A stretch of 64,000 bases of DNA. It comes from Methylorubrum populi (GTDB lineage Bacteria; Pseudomonadota; Alphaproteobacteria; Rhizobiales; Beijerinckiaceae). Below, piece by piece: positions 46,886-56,793 of this stretch (positions are counted from its first letter, which is position 1; each line of letters starts with the position of its first letter). Where the stretch lies: positions 43,236-107,235 of the forward strand of contig DYYG01000008.1 in NCBI GenBank assembly GCA_020741775.1. Direction: 5' to 3'. A program made the position numbers and the translations under genes. The notes beneath the pieces are model-generated. The model was not told the DNA's origin, did not search any database, and saw nothing but the letters and a program-made list of their open reading frames with translations.

Positions 46886-49800
46886 ATGAACGGCATCGTC
46901 GCGCTCGCGCTCCGGCAGCGCCCCCTCGTCATCCTCGCCTTCGTGCTGTTCGTGGTGGGCGGGCTCGCCGCCTTCCAGAACCTCAACATCGAGGCCTATC
47001 CCGACCCGACCCCGCCGATGGTCGATGTCGTGACCCAGACCGACGGCCTCTCGGCGGAGGAGATCGAGCGCTACGTCACGATCCCGATCGAACGCATCAC
47101 CTCGGGCATGCCGAACCTCAAGCAGGTGCGCACGATCTCGCTCTACGGCCTATCCGACGTGAAGCTGCAATTCGGCTTCGAGTTCGATTACCTCCAGGCC
47201 GAGCAACAGGTGCTGAACCGCCTGCAGCAGCTCGATCCGCTGCCCGCCGGCGCCAAGCCGACCATCTCGCCGATCAGCCCGATCGGCGAGATCTTCCGCT
47301 ACAAGCTCCGCGCGCCGCCCGGCTACAGCGTGCTCGATCTGCGCACGCTCCAGGAATGGGTGCTGAAAAAGCGATTCCGCGCGGTGCCGGGGGTGATCGA
47401 CGCCATCGGCTGGGGCGGCAAGACCAAGACCATCGAGCTCGCGGTCGATCTCGACCGGCTGATGGCCTACGGCCTGACTCTGTCGAGCGTGGTCAAGACC
47501 CTCAACGACAGCAACCTGAATGTCGGCGGCAATCGCGTCGCCATCGGCGGCCAGTCGGCGGTGGTGCGCGCGGTCGGCCTGATCCGCGACGTGGACGACA
47601 TCAACGGCACGGTGCTGACCCAGGTCGGCGGCGCGCCGGTGCTGGTCAAGGACATCGCCAAGGTCACCATCGGCCACCAGCCCCGGCTCGGCATCGCCGG
47701 CATGAACGACGAGGACGACATCGTCCAGGGCATCGTGCTGATGCGCCGCGGCGAGAAGAGCACGCCCTCGATCGAGGCGGTGAAGGCCGAGGTCGCGAAG
47801 ATCGAGGCCGCCGGCATCCTGCCGCCGGGCGTGACGATCGAGCGGATCTACGACCGTGCCGAACTGATCGCGGTGACGACGCACACCGTGCTGCACAACA
47901 TGGTGGTCGGCATCCTCCTGATCCTCGCGATCCAGTGGCTGTTCCTCGGCAACCTGCGCTCGGCCCTCATCGTCGTCGCGACGATCCCCTTCGCCCTGTT
48001 CTTTGCCGTCGTCATCCTCGTGGCGCGCGATGAATCCGCCAACCTGCTCTCGGTCGGCGCGCTCGATTTCGGCCTCATCGTCGACGGCACCGTCATCATG
48101 GTCGAGGCGATCTTCCGGCGCCTGTCGGGCCACGGCATTCCCGGCTACCCGCCGCCGGGGCTCGACGCGAAATCGGGGCGCATCGCCCTCGCCGCCGGGG
48201 ATGTCAGCCGCTCGATCTTCTTCGCGGCGGCGATCATCGTCACCGGCTTCCTGCCGCTCTTCACCCTCACCGGCGTCGAGGGCCACATCTTCGGGCCGAT
48301 GGCGACGACCTACGCCTATGCCCTGCTCGGCGGCCTGATCGCCACCTTCACGGTCACGCCGGCGCTGGCCGCCTATCTGCTGCCGGCCCATATCGAGGAA
48401 ACCGAGACGATCCTCGTGCGCGCCCTCGACCGGCTCTACCGTCCGGCGGTCCGCGCGGCGCTCGGGGCGAAGCTCGTGACCCTGGCCTGCGTCGCCCTGC
48501 TCGCCGTGGGCGTCGGCCTGGCCGCCCGCAACCTCGGTTCGGAATTCCTGCCCAAGCTGGAGGAGGGCAACCTCTGGGTCCGCGCCACCATGCCGGCGAC
48601 GATCTCGCTCACCGAGAGCAACGGCTACGTCAACGAGATGCGCAAAATCATCGCCTCGTTGCCGGAGGTCGAGCGCGTGGTCTCGCAGCACGGCCGCCCG
48701 GACGACGGCACCGATGCGGCCGGCTTCTTCAACGCCGAGTTCTTCGCGCCGATGAAGCCGCTCGACCAGTGGCGCCCCGGCCTCGACAAGGAGGCGCTGA
48801 CCGAGGAGATGCTGCACAAGCTCCAGGCGGCCTTCCCCGGTGTCGACTTCAACCTGTCGCAATACCTGCAGGACAACGTCGCCGAGGCGGTCTCCGGCAT
48901 CAAGGGCGAGAACTCGTTCAAGATCTTCGGACCCGACCTGCAGAAGCTCACCGACAGCGCCAAAAGCGTGATGAAGGTGCTCTCGACCATCCGCGGCGTC
49001 GAGGATCTGGCGGTGTTCCAGTCGCTCGGCCAGCCGACCATCGAGATCGACGTCGACCGGGTGCGCGCCGCCCGCTACGGCCTGACGCCCGGCGACATCA
49101 ACACCACGGTCCGCACCGCCATCGGCGGCGACTCGGCCGGCGACCTCTACGATCCCGGCTCGGAGCGGCACTACCCGATCGTCGTGCGGCTGGCGCCGCA
49201 ATACCGCCAGAGCATCGAGGCGATCGCCAACCTGCGCATCGCCGGCCAGAGCCCCGCCAGCGGCGCTCCCGTCCAGTTCCCCTTGAGCGCCGTGGCCAAG
49301 GTCGAGCTGGTCTCGGGCCCGGCCTACATCTACCGCGAGGCCCAGGAGCGCTACCTGCCGGTGAAATTCTCCGTGCGAGGACGCGACCTCGGCAGCACCA
49401 TCGAGGAGGCGCGCACGCGCGTCGCCAACGAGGTGCAGCTGCCGCCGGGCTACCGGCTGGAGCTGGTGGGCGAGTTCAACAACATGAAGGGCGCGATTGC
49501 CCGCCTCTCCGTGACCGTTCCGGTCGCGGTCGGCATCATCGCGATCCTGCTGTTCATGAATTTCTCGTCGGTGGTGGATTCGCTGCTCGCCCTGAGCGTC
49601 ATCCCGATGGCGATGGCCGGCGGCATCCTGGCCCTGTCGCTCACCGGCACCTCGTTCAGCGTCTCGGCGGCGATTGGTTTCATCGCCCTGCTCGGCATCG
49701 CGGTGATGGACGGCATTATCGTGCTGACTCACTATAACAGCCTTCTGGCCGCGGGCGTCGAGCGCGTGCCGGCGATGCTGCGCACCTGCTACACGCAGAT

Positions 49801-50056
49801 GCGGCCGGTGGTGATGACCTGCGTCGTGGCCGGCGTCGGCCTGCTGCCGGCAGCCTTCTCCACCGGCGTCGGTTCGCAGGTGCAGAAGCCCCTGGCCCTG
49901 GTCGTGGTGGGGGGCATGGCGCTGGCGCCGCTGCTGATCCTGCTGGTGCTACCGGTGCTGATCCTGAGCTTCTCGCGCCGCAGACCGGCCGCGCATTCGG
50001 AGGCTGCGGATCGGGTCGCCGCCGCGCAGGCGCCGCATTCCGCCGGAGCGCATTGA
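46886..50056 (+). CDS. RND efflux pump, heavy-metal (CzcA/CusA) type
   Basis: 1056 aa inner-membrane proton antiporter with twelve spans and two large periplasmic loops. The N-terminus RQRPLVILAFVLFVVGGLAAFQNLNIEAYPDPTPP is typical. The helix-4 motif GALDFGLIVDGTVIMVEAIFRRL has the aspartates and glutamate diagnostic of the metal-exporting HME group. No clear methionine triad of copper pumps was checked, so the metal is open. It starts 109 bases after the adaptor gene. The second half repeats the fold (LALSVIPMAMAGGILALSLTG and after). Confidence 0.9.
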   Translation: MNGIVALALRQRPLVILAFVLFVVGGLAAFQNLNIEAYPDPTPPMVDVVTQTDGLSAEEIERYVTIPIERITSGMPNLKQVRTISLYGLSDVKLQFGFEFDYLQAEQQVLNRLQQLDPLPAGAKPTISPISPIGEIFRYKLRAPPGYSVLDLRTLQEWVLKKRFRAVPGVIDAIGWGGKTKTIELAVDLDRLMAYGLTLSSVVKTLNDSNLNVGGNRVAIGGQSAVVRAVGLIRDVDDINGTVLTQVGGAPVLVKDIAKVTIGHQPRLGIAGMNDEDDIVQGIVLMRRGEKSTPSIEAVKAEVAKIEAAGILPPGVTIERIYDRAELIAVTTHTVLHNMVVGILLILAIQWLFLGNLRSALIVVATIPFALFFAVVILVARDESANLLSVGALDFGLIVDGTVIMVEAIFRRLSGHGIPGYPPPGLDAKSGRIALAAGDVSRSIFFAAAIIVTGFLPLFTLTGVEGHIFGPMATTYAYALLGGLIATFTVTPALAAYLLPAHIEETETILVRALDRLYRPAVRAALGAKLVTLACVALLAVGVGLAARNLGSEFLPKLEEGNLWVRATMPATISLTESNGYVNEMRKIIASLPEVERVVSQHGRPDDGTDAAGFFNAEFFAPMKPLDQWRPGLDKEALTEEMLHKLQAAFPGVDFNLSQYLQDNVAEAVSGIKGENSFKIFGPDLQKLTDSAKSVMKVLSTIRGVEDLAVFQSLGQPTIEIDVDRVRAARYGLTPGDINTTVRTAIGGDSAGDLYDPGSERHYPIVVRLAPQYRQSIEAIANLRIAGQSPASGAPVQFPLSAVAKVELVSGPAYIYREAQERYLPVKFSVRGRDLGSTIEEARTRVANEVQLPPGYRLELVGEFNNMKGAIARLSVTVPVAVGIIAILLFMNFSSVVDSLLALSVIPMAMAGGILALSLTGTSFSVSAAIGFIALLGIAVMDGIIVLTHYNSLLAAGVERVPAMLRTCYTQMRPVVMTCVVAGVGLLPAAFSTGVGSQVQKPLALVVVGGMALAPLLILLVLPVLILSFSRRRPAAHSEAADRVAAAQAPHSAGAH

Positions 50057-50115
50057 GGCGGATCGGCACCGCCGTCATCGCAAGCGACGAACGGTCTCCG
50101 GCGAGCGGAGCCCGT

Positions 50116-51099
50116 TCACCCCCGCCGCGTCGAGCCCCGCAGCACCGCCCGCCCGCTCAAGGTCACCTTGCGGACGGGCTGGTTCGGGCTCTCGATGCGC
50201 TCGAACAGGAGCCGCATCGCCTGGGTGCCGATCTCGGCCACCGGCTGCTCGATGACGGTCAGGCCCGGCTCGACCAGATCGGTCCAGGGCTCGTTGTCGA
50301 AGCCCGCCAGCGCGAGATCGCCGGGCACCTCCAGGGCGAGGCGACGCGCGGCCCGCACCGCCCCCATCAGCATCAGTCCGTTCGACAGAATCAGCGCCTC
50401 GGGCCGATCGGGCCGTGACAGCCAGCGCACAGCCTCCGCCTCCGCGGCGGACGCGTTCGGCGCCACCGACCGGGCGAGCGGCGTGAGCTCGTAGCGGGCC
50501 ATCGCCGTCTCATAGCCGGCCTGGCGCTCGCGGGCGGTGGAACTGGTGGAGCCGAACAGGCCGCCGATCCGTCGGAAGCCCTGGGCGACGAGGTGATCGA
50601 CCAGAGTGGCGGCGGCGGACGCGTTGTCGAGCACCACGCTGTCATGGGCACCGGGCAGGCCGGATCGGTCGATGAACACGGTAGGGAAGGACAGGCTGTC
50701 CTCCTTCAGCCCGTCCGCCGTCACCTTGGTGGGGGCGAAGATCACGCCGGTGACCCGCTCCTCCTCCATCAGGCGCAGATACATCGCTTCCCGGGCCGGG
50801 TCCTCGTCGGTGTTGCACAGGATCACCCGCATTCCCGCGGCATAGGCCGCATCCTCTACCGCCCGGCTGACCGCGGTGAAGAACGGGTTGCGGATGTCGG
50901 CAACGATCAAGCCGATGGTCTGCGCCGCCTTCGAGCGCAGGCGCCGGGCCGAGAGATTCGGCCGGTAGCCGGTGGCGCGCACCGCCGCCTCCACCTGCTC
51001 GCGCACGGCATCGCTCACCGGACCACGGCCGAGCGCCCGCGACACCGTCGCCGTCGAAACGCCCGCCGCACGGGCCACGTCGCGGATCCCGACAGTCAT
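50116..51099 (-). CDS. LacI-family regulator of the fructose operon
   Basis: 327 aa. The helix-turn-helix and hinge are at the start (MTVGIRDVARAAGVSTATVSRALGRGPVSDAVREQVEAA), then the sugar-binding domain IGLIVADIRNPFFTAVSRAVEDAA to GFDNEPWTDLVEPGLTVIEQP. It is divergent from fruBKA, and two operators lie between. It should repress the operon and itself and be released by fructose-1-phosphate, as known for FruR-like proteins. The bases just upstream of ATG 51099 are pyrimidine-rich with no ribosome-binding site, so it may be leaderless or start elsewhere. Confidence 0.88.
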   Translation of the reverse strand: MTVGIRDVARAAGVSTATVSRALGRGPVSDAVREQVEAAVRATGYRPNLSARRLRSKAAQTIGLIVADIRNPFFTAVSRAVEDAAYAAGMRVILCNTDEDPAREAMYLRLMEEERVTGVIFAPTKVTADGLKEDSLSFPTVFIDRSGLPGAHDSVVLDNASAAATLVDHLVAQGFRRIGGLFGSTSSTARERQAGYETAMARYELTPLARSVAPNASAAEAEAVRWLSRPDRPEALILSNGLMLMGAVRAARRLALEVPGDLALAGFDNEPWTDLVEPGLTVIEQPVAEIGTQAMRLLFERIESPNQPVRKVTLSGRAVLRGSTRRG

Positions 51100-51104
51100 G
51101 AGGA

Positions 51105-51118
51105 AGGAAACGTTTTCA
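51105..51118. promoter_or_regulatory. FruR-type operator 1
   Basis: AGGAAACGTTTTCA, 12 of 14 bases of the perfect palindrome TGAAAACGTTTTCA, 5 bases upstream of the regulator start codon. Confidence 0.75.
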
Positions 51119-51193
51119 TCGGCATGAACCGGTTCTGCCACTCGGCACACTAGGGCGCAAGCGCAGCTTATGCACTTTCCTGCCATGTGCGCC

Positions 51194-51222
51194 TTGACAC
51201 ATGAAGTGAAAACGTTTTCATA
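51194..51222 (+). promoter_or_regulatory. fruB promoter with FruR-type operator 2
   Basis: TTGACA at 51194-51199 is followed after 17 bases by TTCATA (51217-51222). The perfect palindrome TGAAAACGTTTTCA at 51207-51220 covers the spacer and -10, so a bound repressor would block RNA polymerase. Confidence 0.8.
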
Positions 51223-51301
51223 AGGAACAACACAGCAAGCCGACAAAGAAACAGCGCACTTGGCCTCGCGGCCGGGCGGTCCTCAGGGAGGAGAGCACGC
51301 C

Positions 51302-53884
51302 ATGCTCGCACTGACGCCGACATTGACGCCCCCGTCCGCACCCCGCGCGCCGTCCCGCACCGGCCCGCGTCTCCTGGTCCGCCTCGCGGCCGCCCCGGCG
51401 AGCAAGGAAGCCGCGATCCGCGAGGCCGCCGGATTGCTGACCGCCGCCGGCTGCATCGATGCGGCCTATGGCGAGAGCATGCTGCGCCGGGAAGGCGTGG
51501 CGAATACCTTCCTCGGCCACGGCGTGGTCATTCCCCACGGCATGGTCGATGACCGCCATCTGGTGCGCGAGAGCGGGCTGGCCGTGCTGCAGATTCCCGA
51601 GGGCATCGCGTGGCATGACGGGCAGATCGCGCATCTCGTGGTCGCCATCGCCGCGCAATCGGACACGCACATCACCGTGCTGCGCCGCCTGACCCGCCTG
51701 ATCCAGGACGAGGCCCGGCTGGCGCATCTGCGCACCACCGACAGCGAGGCGGATCTCGTCGCCGCCCTCACCGAAGACAGGGCCGCCGCGCCGGCCTCGG
51801 GCCCCGCCACGGATCTGCGCCAGCGTTTCGACTGGACCGTGGATTATCCCACCGGCCTGCATGCGCGGCCGGCCTCTCACTGGGTCGAGACCGCCCGCTC
51901 CTGCCCGGCGCGGATTCAGGTGCGCCACGGCGATCAGGTGGCCGATGCCAAGACCCTGATCGCGCTGCTGCAGCTGGGCCTGCGCTGCGGCGACGAGGTG
52001 ACGATCTCGGCCGAGGGCGACGACGAGGCCGGGGCGCTGGCCAAGATCTGCGCGGCGGTGACGTCCTTGAGCGCCGGCGAGAAGGCCGCCGCCCAGCGCG
52101 CGGCGGAGGCCGCCGCCAAGGCGGCCGCGCCGGTGGCGGGGTGGAATCCGTCCGATGCGCCGCAGGTCATGCCCGGCATCGGCGCGAGCCCCGGCATCGC
52201 CATCGGCCCGGTTCACGTCCTGGCGGCGGCGGAGATCGCGGTGCCCGACGAGCCCGAGCCGCTGACCTCGGGCGCCGACCGCCTGCACCGGGCCCTGGAG
52301 ACGACGGGCTACCAGCTCAAGGCGCTGGCCGACGACACCGAGCGGCGCCTCGGCAAGGCCGATGCCGGCATCTTCCGGGCCCAGGGCGAGCTGATCGCCG
52401 ATACCGACCTGATCACCCTGGCCTGCCAGCTCATGGTCGAGGGCCACGGCGTGGCCTTCGCCTGGAACGCGGCGGTGGAGCGGATGGCCGGCCAGCTCTC
52501 GGCGCTCGGCAACCCCGTGCTCGCCGCCCGCGCCGCCGATCTGCGCGATGTCGGCCGCCGGGTGCTGGCGCAGATCGATCCGGCCCTGAAGAGCGGCCAC
52601 GACCTGCCGGATGTGCCCTGCATCCTGATCGCCCCCGATCTCGCCCCCTCGGACACGGCGGGCCTCGACCCGACCCGCGTCATCGGCCTCGCCACGGCGC
52701 AGGGCGGCCCGACCTCGCATACCGCGATCCTGGCGCGCACCCTCGGGATTCCGGCCCTGGTCGCGGGCGGTCCCGGCCTGCTCGGCGTCGCCAACCACGC
52801 GACGGCGATCCTCGACGGCACCACCGGGCGCCTCTACCTGAACCCGAGCGAGGCGGACATCGCCTCCGCCGAAGAGTGGCGGGCCCGGCAGCGCGAACAG
52901 GCCGAGGCCGAGGCGCGGGAGCGGGCGAAGCCCGCCGAGACCCGCGACGGCCACCGGATCGCCATCGGCGCCAACGTCAACAATCCCGAACAGGTGCCGC
53001 TCGCCCTCGATCAGGGCGCCGAGGGCGTCGGCCTGATGCGCACCGAGTTCCTGTTCCTGGAGCGGGGACAGACCCCCGACGAGGACGATCAATACGCGAC
53101 CTATGCCGGGATGCTGAAAGCGCTCGGCGGCCGCCCGCTGATCGTGCGCACCCTCGATATCGGCGGCGACAAGCAGGTCGCCCATCTCCACCTGCCGAAG
53201 GAGGAGAACCCCTTCCTCGGCGTCCGCGGCGCCCGCCTGCTGCTGCGCCGGCCGGACCTGATGGAGCCGCAGCTGCGCGCGCTCTACCGGGCGGCGAAGG
53301 ACCACGTGCCGGCGGACGCCCCGAAGGGAAAGGACGCGCCGCTCTCGATCATGATGCCGATGATCACCTCGGTGCCCGAAGTGATCCGCCTGCGGGAGGT
53401 GTGCGAGCGGATCCGCCGGGAGGTCGGCGCGCCGGAAGTGCCGCTCGGGATCATGATCGAGGTACCGGCCGCCGCCGTGCAGGCGGATGCCTTCGCCCGG
53501 CATTGCGACTTCTTCTCGATCGGCACCAACGATCTCACCCAGTACACCCTGGCCATCGACCGCCAGAACACCGACCTCGCGCCGGAGGCGGATTCGCTGC
53601 ACCCGGCGGTGCTGCGCCTGATCCGGCTGACCTGCGAAGGCGCCGCCCGGCACGGGCGCTTCGTCGGGGTCTGCGGCGGCATCGCGGGCGATCCGTTCGG
53701 CGCCTGCCTGCTGGCGGGGCTCGGCGTGGACGAACTCTCGATGACGCCCCGCGACCTGCCCGGCGTGAAGGCCCGCCTGCGCCACGCCGCCCTGGCCGAC
53801 CTGAAGGCGCTCGCGGCCAAGGCCTGCGACCAGGAGGACGCCGCCGCCGTGCGCGCCCTCGACGACGCCCCGGCCGGAGCCTGA
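51302..53884 (+). CDS. fruB: Fructose PTS multiphosphoryl transfer protein (EIIA-HPr-EI)
   Basis: 860 aa fusion. EIIA-Fru covers about 25-160 with phospho-His79 in VVIPHGMVDD. HPr covers 175-260 with His187 in YPTGLHARPAS. Enzyme I covers 280-855 with the active histidine near 473 in QGGPTSHTAIL, and the PEP-binding C-terminal part has GTNDLTQYTLAIDR. It takes phosphate from PEP and passes it within one chain to the EIIB of FruA. GGAGGAG lies 11 bases before ATG 51302. First gene of the operon; 3 bases separate it from fruK. Confidence 0.95.
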   Translation: MLALTPTLTPPSAPRAPSRTGPRLLVRLAAAPASKEAAIREAAGLLTAAGCIDAAYGESMLRREGVANTFLGHGVVIPHGMVDDRHLVRESGLAVLQIPEGIAWHDGQIAHLVVAIAAQSDTHITVLRRLTRLIQDEARLAHLRTTDSEADLVAALTEDRAAAPASGPATDLRQRFDWTVDYPTGLHARPASHWVETARSCPARIQVRHGDQVADAKTLIALLQLGLRCGDEVTISAEGDDEAGALAKICAAVTSLSAGEKAAAQRAAEAAAKAAAPVAGWNPSDAPQVMPGIGASPGIAIGPVHVLAAAEIAVPDEPEPLTSGADRLHRALETTGYQLKALADDTERRLGKADAGIFRAQGELIADTDLITLACQLMVEGHGVAFAWNAAVERMAGQLSALGNPVLAARAADLRDVGRRVLAQIDPALKSGHDLPDVPCILIAPDLAPSDTAGLDPTRVIGLATAQGGPTSHTAILARTLGIPALVAGGPGLLGVANHATAILDGTTGRLYLNPSEADIASAEEWRARQREQAEAEARERAKPAETRDGHRIAIGANVNNPEQVPLALDQGAEGVGLMRTEFLFLERGQTPDEDDQYATYAGMLKALGGRPLIVRTLDIGGDKQVAHLHLPKEENPFLGVRGARLLLRRPDLMEPQLRALYRAAKDHVPADAPKGKDAPLSIMMPMITSVPEVIRLREVCERIRREVGAPEVPLGIMIEVPAAAVQADAFARHCDFFSIGTNDLTQYTLAIDRQNTDLAPEADSLHPAVLRLIRLTCEGAARHGRFVGVCGGIAGDPFGACLLAGLGVDELSMTPRDLPGVKARLRHAALADLKALAAKACDQEDAAAVRALDDAPAGA

Positions 53885-53887
53885 ACG

Positions 53888-54835
53888 ATGAACCTCGTCA
53901 CCCTCACCCTCAACCCGGCCCTCGATCAGACCGTCACGCTGGAGGCCCTCACCCCCGGCAGCGTTCACCGCGCCCGCTCGGTCTGGGCCGATGCCGGCGG
54001 CAAGGGCGTCAACGTCGCCTGCTGCCTCGCCGATTGGGGCCTGCCCGTCGCCGCCACCGGCGTCCTCGGCCAGGACAACGCCGCTCCCTTCACCCAGCTT
54101 CTCGCCGCCAAGGGCATCGACGACCGCTTCGTCTGGATCGCAGGCGAGACGCGCACGAATCTCAAGCTGCTCGACGCATCGAGCGGCGAGACCACCGACA
54201 TCAACCTGCCGGGCCTGGAATTCGGCCCCTCGACCGTCGAGGCGGTGCGGGCGGTGCTCGGCGACCTGACCGGTCCCGGCAGCATCGCCGTCCTCGCCGG
54301 CAGCCTGCCGCGCTCGCTCGCCACCGACATCTATGCCCGCCTCTCCGCCGAGTTGAAGCGGCGTGGAGCCCGCGTCGTCCTCGACGCCTCCGGTCCTGCC
54401 CTCGCCGCTGCCCTCGCTGCCGGGCCCGACGCGCTGCCCCATGCGATCAAGCCGAACCGGCACGAATTGGAGGAATGGGCCGGGCGCCCGCTCCCCGAGA
54501 GCGCGGACGTGCTCGATGCCGCCCGCGCCCTTCAGCGGCGCGGCATCGCCCTAGTCTGCGTCTCGCTCGGCGCGGAAGGCGCCCTGTTCGTCTCGTCCGA
54601 GGGGGCGCTTCGGGCGCTGCCGCCGCCGACGCGGGTGGCGAGCACCGTCGGCGCGGGTGACGCCCTGGTCGCCGGCCTCGTCGCCGGCCTGCATGACGGC
54701 CTCGCCCTGCCCGACCTTGCCCGCCGGGCCCTCGCCTTCGCCGCGGGCAAGCTCAGCCGCACCGGAGCGAACCTGCCGGCGCGGGCCGAGGTCGAGGCGC
54801 TGGCGGGCGAGATCCGGATCGAGCCGCTCGCTTGA
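53888..54835 (+). CDS. fruK: 1-phosphofructokinase
   Basis: 315 aa PfkB-family kinase that phosphorylates fructose-1-phosphate to fructose-1,6-bisphosphate. It starts MNLVTLTLNPALDQTVTLEAL and has the ADAGGKGVNVA sugar-binding glycines. The catalytic aspartate is in STVGAGDALVAGLVAG, with KPNRHELEEWAG and CVSLGAEGALFV before it. It lies between fruB and fruA, 3 and 36 bases away, so the whole fructose route is one transcript. Confidence 0.95.
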   Translation: MNLVTLTLNPALDQTVTLEALTPGSVHRARSVWADAGGKGVNVACCLADWGLPVAATGVLGQDNAAPFTQLLAAKGIDDRFVWIAGETRTNLKLLDASSGETTDINLPGLEFGPSTVEAVRAVLGDLTGPGSIAVLAGSLPRSLATDIYARLSAELKRRGARVVLDASGPALAAALAAGPDALPHAIKPNRHELEEWAGRPLPESADVLDAARALQRRGIALVCVSLGAEGALFVSSEGALRALPPPTRVASTVGAGDALVAGLVAGLHDGLALPDLARRALAFAAGKLSRTGANLPARAEVEALAGEIRIEPLA

Positions 54836-54871
54836 ACGACGTGAACCCATAAGATTTCGAGGAGGAACCCC

Positions 54872-56593
54872 ATGGCTCAGTTGCTGGCCGTGGTGGGAGG
54901 CGGAGACCTCTCCACCCACGCCGTCCTCGCCGCCGAGGCCCTGCGCAAGGCGGCCGGGCGGCGCAACACACCGATCGCCCTCGAAGTGCGCGGCAAGGGC
55001 GCGAGCGGCGCCCCGATCTCAGACGCGGCGATCGCCGAGGCGCGGGCCGTGCTGCTGGTCGGCGAAGGCGATCTCGGCGAGGGGCGGTTCGGCGCCCTGC
55101 ACCGGGCACGGGCGGCCATCGACGACGTGCTGACCGACGTGAACGCGGTGTTCGACCGCCTGACCGCCGGGACGGACGCCCCCTCCGCCGCGACCGACGC
55201 GGCCGGTCCCAGGAAAATCGTGGCGATCACCTCCTGCCCCACCGGCATCGCCCATACCTTCATGGCCGCCGAGGGCATCCAGGCGGCGGCCCAGGCGCTC
55301 GGCCATGCCGTGCGGGTCGAGACGCAAGGGTCCGTCGGCGCCCGCGACGCCCTGACCGAGGCCGAGATCGCGGCGGCCGACATCGTGCTCATCGCCGCCG
55401 ATACCGGGGTCGACCGGGTGCGTTTTGCCGGCAAAAGGGTCTATGCCACCAACACCAAGGCGGCGATCCGCGACGGCAAGGGCCTGATCGCCACGGCGCT
55501 CAGCGAGGCGCGGCTGCAAGCGGCCGGTCCGGCCGAGACGGCGGCGGACGGGCCCGCCCGCCCGGCCGCCGCCGAGAGACAAGCCGGCGCCTACAAGCAC
55601 CTGATGACCGGCGTGTCCTTCATGCTGCCCTTCGTCGTGGCGGGCGGCCTGCTGATCGCCCTGGCCTTCGCTTTCGGCGGCATCGACGCGATGAAGCCGG
55701 AGAATGCCGGGACCTTGGGCTACGCCCTCGGCGAGATCGGCGCCAAGGCCGCCTTCGCCCTGATCGTCCCGGCGCTCGCCGGCTACATCGCCTATTCCAT
55801 CGCCGACCGGCCCGGCATCGCGCCGGGCATGATCGGCGGCATGCTCGCCGCCAACCTCCAGGCCGGCTTCCTCGGCGGCATCGCGGCGGGCTTCATCGCC
55901 GGATACACCACCGCCTTCCTCAACAAGCACATCCGGCTGCACAAGAACCTGGAGGGGCTGAAGCCCGTCCTGATCCTGCCGCTCCTCGCCACCACCATCA
56001 CCGGCCTGCTGATGGTCTACGTGGTCGGCGTGCCGGTGGCGGCGATCCTCGCCGCGCTCACCGATTGGCTGAAGGGGATGCAGGGGGCAAGCGCCCTGGT
56101 GCTCGGCCTCGTGCTGGGCGGCATGATGGCGGTCGATATGGGCGGCCCGATCAACAAGGCGGCCTATGCCTCCGCCGCCGCCCTGCTCTCCTCCGGCGTC
56201 GATGCGCCGATGGCGGCGGTGATGCTCGGCGGCATGACGCCTCCGCTCGGGATCGCCCTCGCCACCCGCCTGTTCCCGAACCGCTTCACGGGGCCGGAGC
56301 GCGAGGCCGGCGGCGCGGCGGCGGTGCTCGGCGCCGCCTTCATCACCGAGGGCGCGATTCCCTTCGCCGCCGCGGACCCTCTCCGGGTGATTCCCTCGAT
56401 GGTCGCTGGATCGGCCGTGGCCGGCGCCATCGCCCTGACCTCGGGTGTGACCCTCAAGGTGCCCCATGGCGGCCTGTTCGTGCTGCCGATCCCCAACGCC
56501 GTGACCAATGTGCCCGGCGCGCTGATCGCGCTCGCCGCCGGCACCGTCGTGACCGGGGTTCTGGTCGGCCTCCTGAAGAAGCGCGCCGCCTGA
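54872..56593 (+). CDS. fruA: Fructose PTS transporter EIIBC
   Basis: 573 aa. An inactive EIIB-like domain (residues 1-98) precedes the active EIIB with phospho-Cys122 in ITSCPTGIAHTFMAAEGI. The EIIC membrane domain (about 235-570) begins HLMTGVSFMLPFVVAGGLLIAL and has GGPINKAAYA and the sugar-gate PPLGIALA region. It imports fructose as fructose-1-phosphate across the inner membrane with phosphate from FruB. GAGGAGG precedes the ATG. Confidence 0.95.
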   Translation: MAQLLAVVGGGDLSTHAVLAAEALRKAAGRRNTPIALEVRGKGASGAPISDAAIAEARAVLLVGEGDLGEGRFGALHRARAAIDDVLTDVNAVFDRLTAGTDAPSAATDAAGPRKIVAITSCPTGIAHTFMAAEGIQAAAQALGHAVRVETQGSVGARDALTEAEIAAADIVLIAADTGVDRVRFAGKRVYATNTKAAIRDGKGLIATALSEARLQAAGPAETAADGPARPAAAERQAGAYKHLMTGVSFMLPFVVAGGLLIALAFAFGGIDAMKPENAGTLGYALGEIGAKAAFALIVPALAGYIAYSIADRPGIAPGMIGGMLAANLQAGFLGGIAAGFIAGYTTAFLNKHIRLHKNLEGLKPVLILPLLATTITGLLMVYVVGVPVAAILAALTDWLKGMQGASALVLGLVLGGMMAVDMGGPINKAAYASAAALLSSGVDAPMAAVMLGGMTPPLGIALATRLFPNRFTGPEREAGGAAAVLGAAFITEGAIPFAAADPLRVIPSMVAGSAVAGAIALTSGVTLKVPHGGLFVLPIPNAVTNVPGALIALAAGTVVTGVLVGLLKKRAA

Positions 56594-56793
56594 GGAGCGG
56601 CACCGGATCCGGCGACCACGTCGCCGGGCTCGGGTCGGGTGAAGGAGCGGGACATTCACGCCACACACGGCCGGCAAAACTGTCAAATGTAAAAATTAAA
56701 TCGAATACTCGTTTTGTTTTCGGAAAAGATAGAACAACATCCAAAAACAATTGCCGAAGACTGATCAATAGAATTGGTCGACAGGGGGACAAC
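56594..56793. other. AT-rich leader before the porin gene
   Basis: About 200 bases. The stretch 56680-56770 is much poorer in GC than anything nearby (AAATGTAAAAATTAAATCG). It may hold a separate porin promoter, but no clear -35/-10 pair was settled on and no FruR operator was seen. Confidence 0.5.

Noticed and set aside
47150..49732. 860-codon open frame on the minus strand
   Set aside because: It is antisense to the RND pump gene, has low-complexity acidic/His content and no domain; such frames are common in very GC-rich genes.
51218..54463. 1081-codon open frame on the minus strand
   Set aside because: Antisense to fruB and fruK, Gly/Arg-rich with no domain. The plus-strand proteins are certain.
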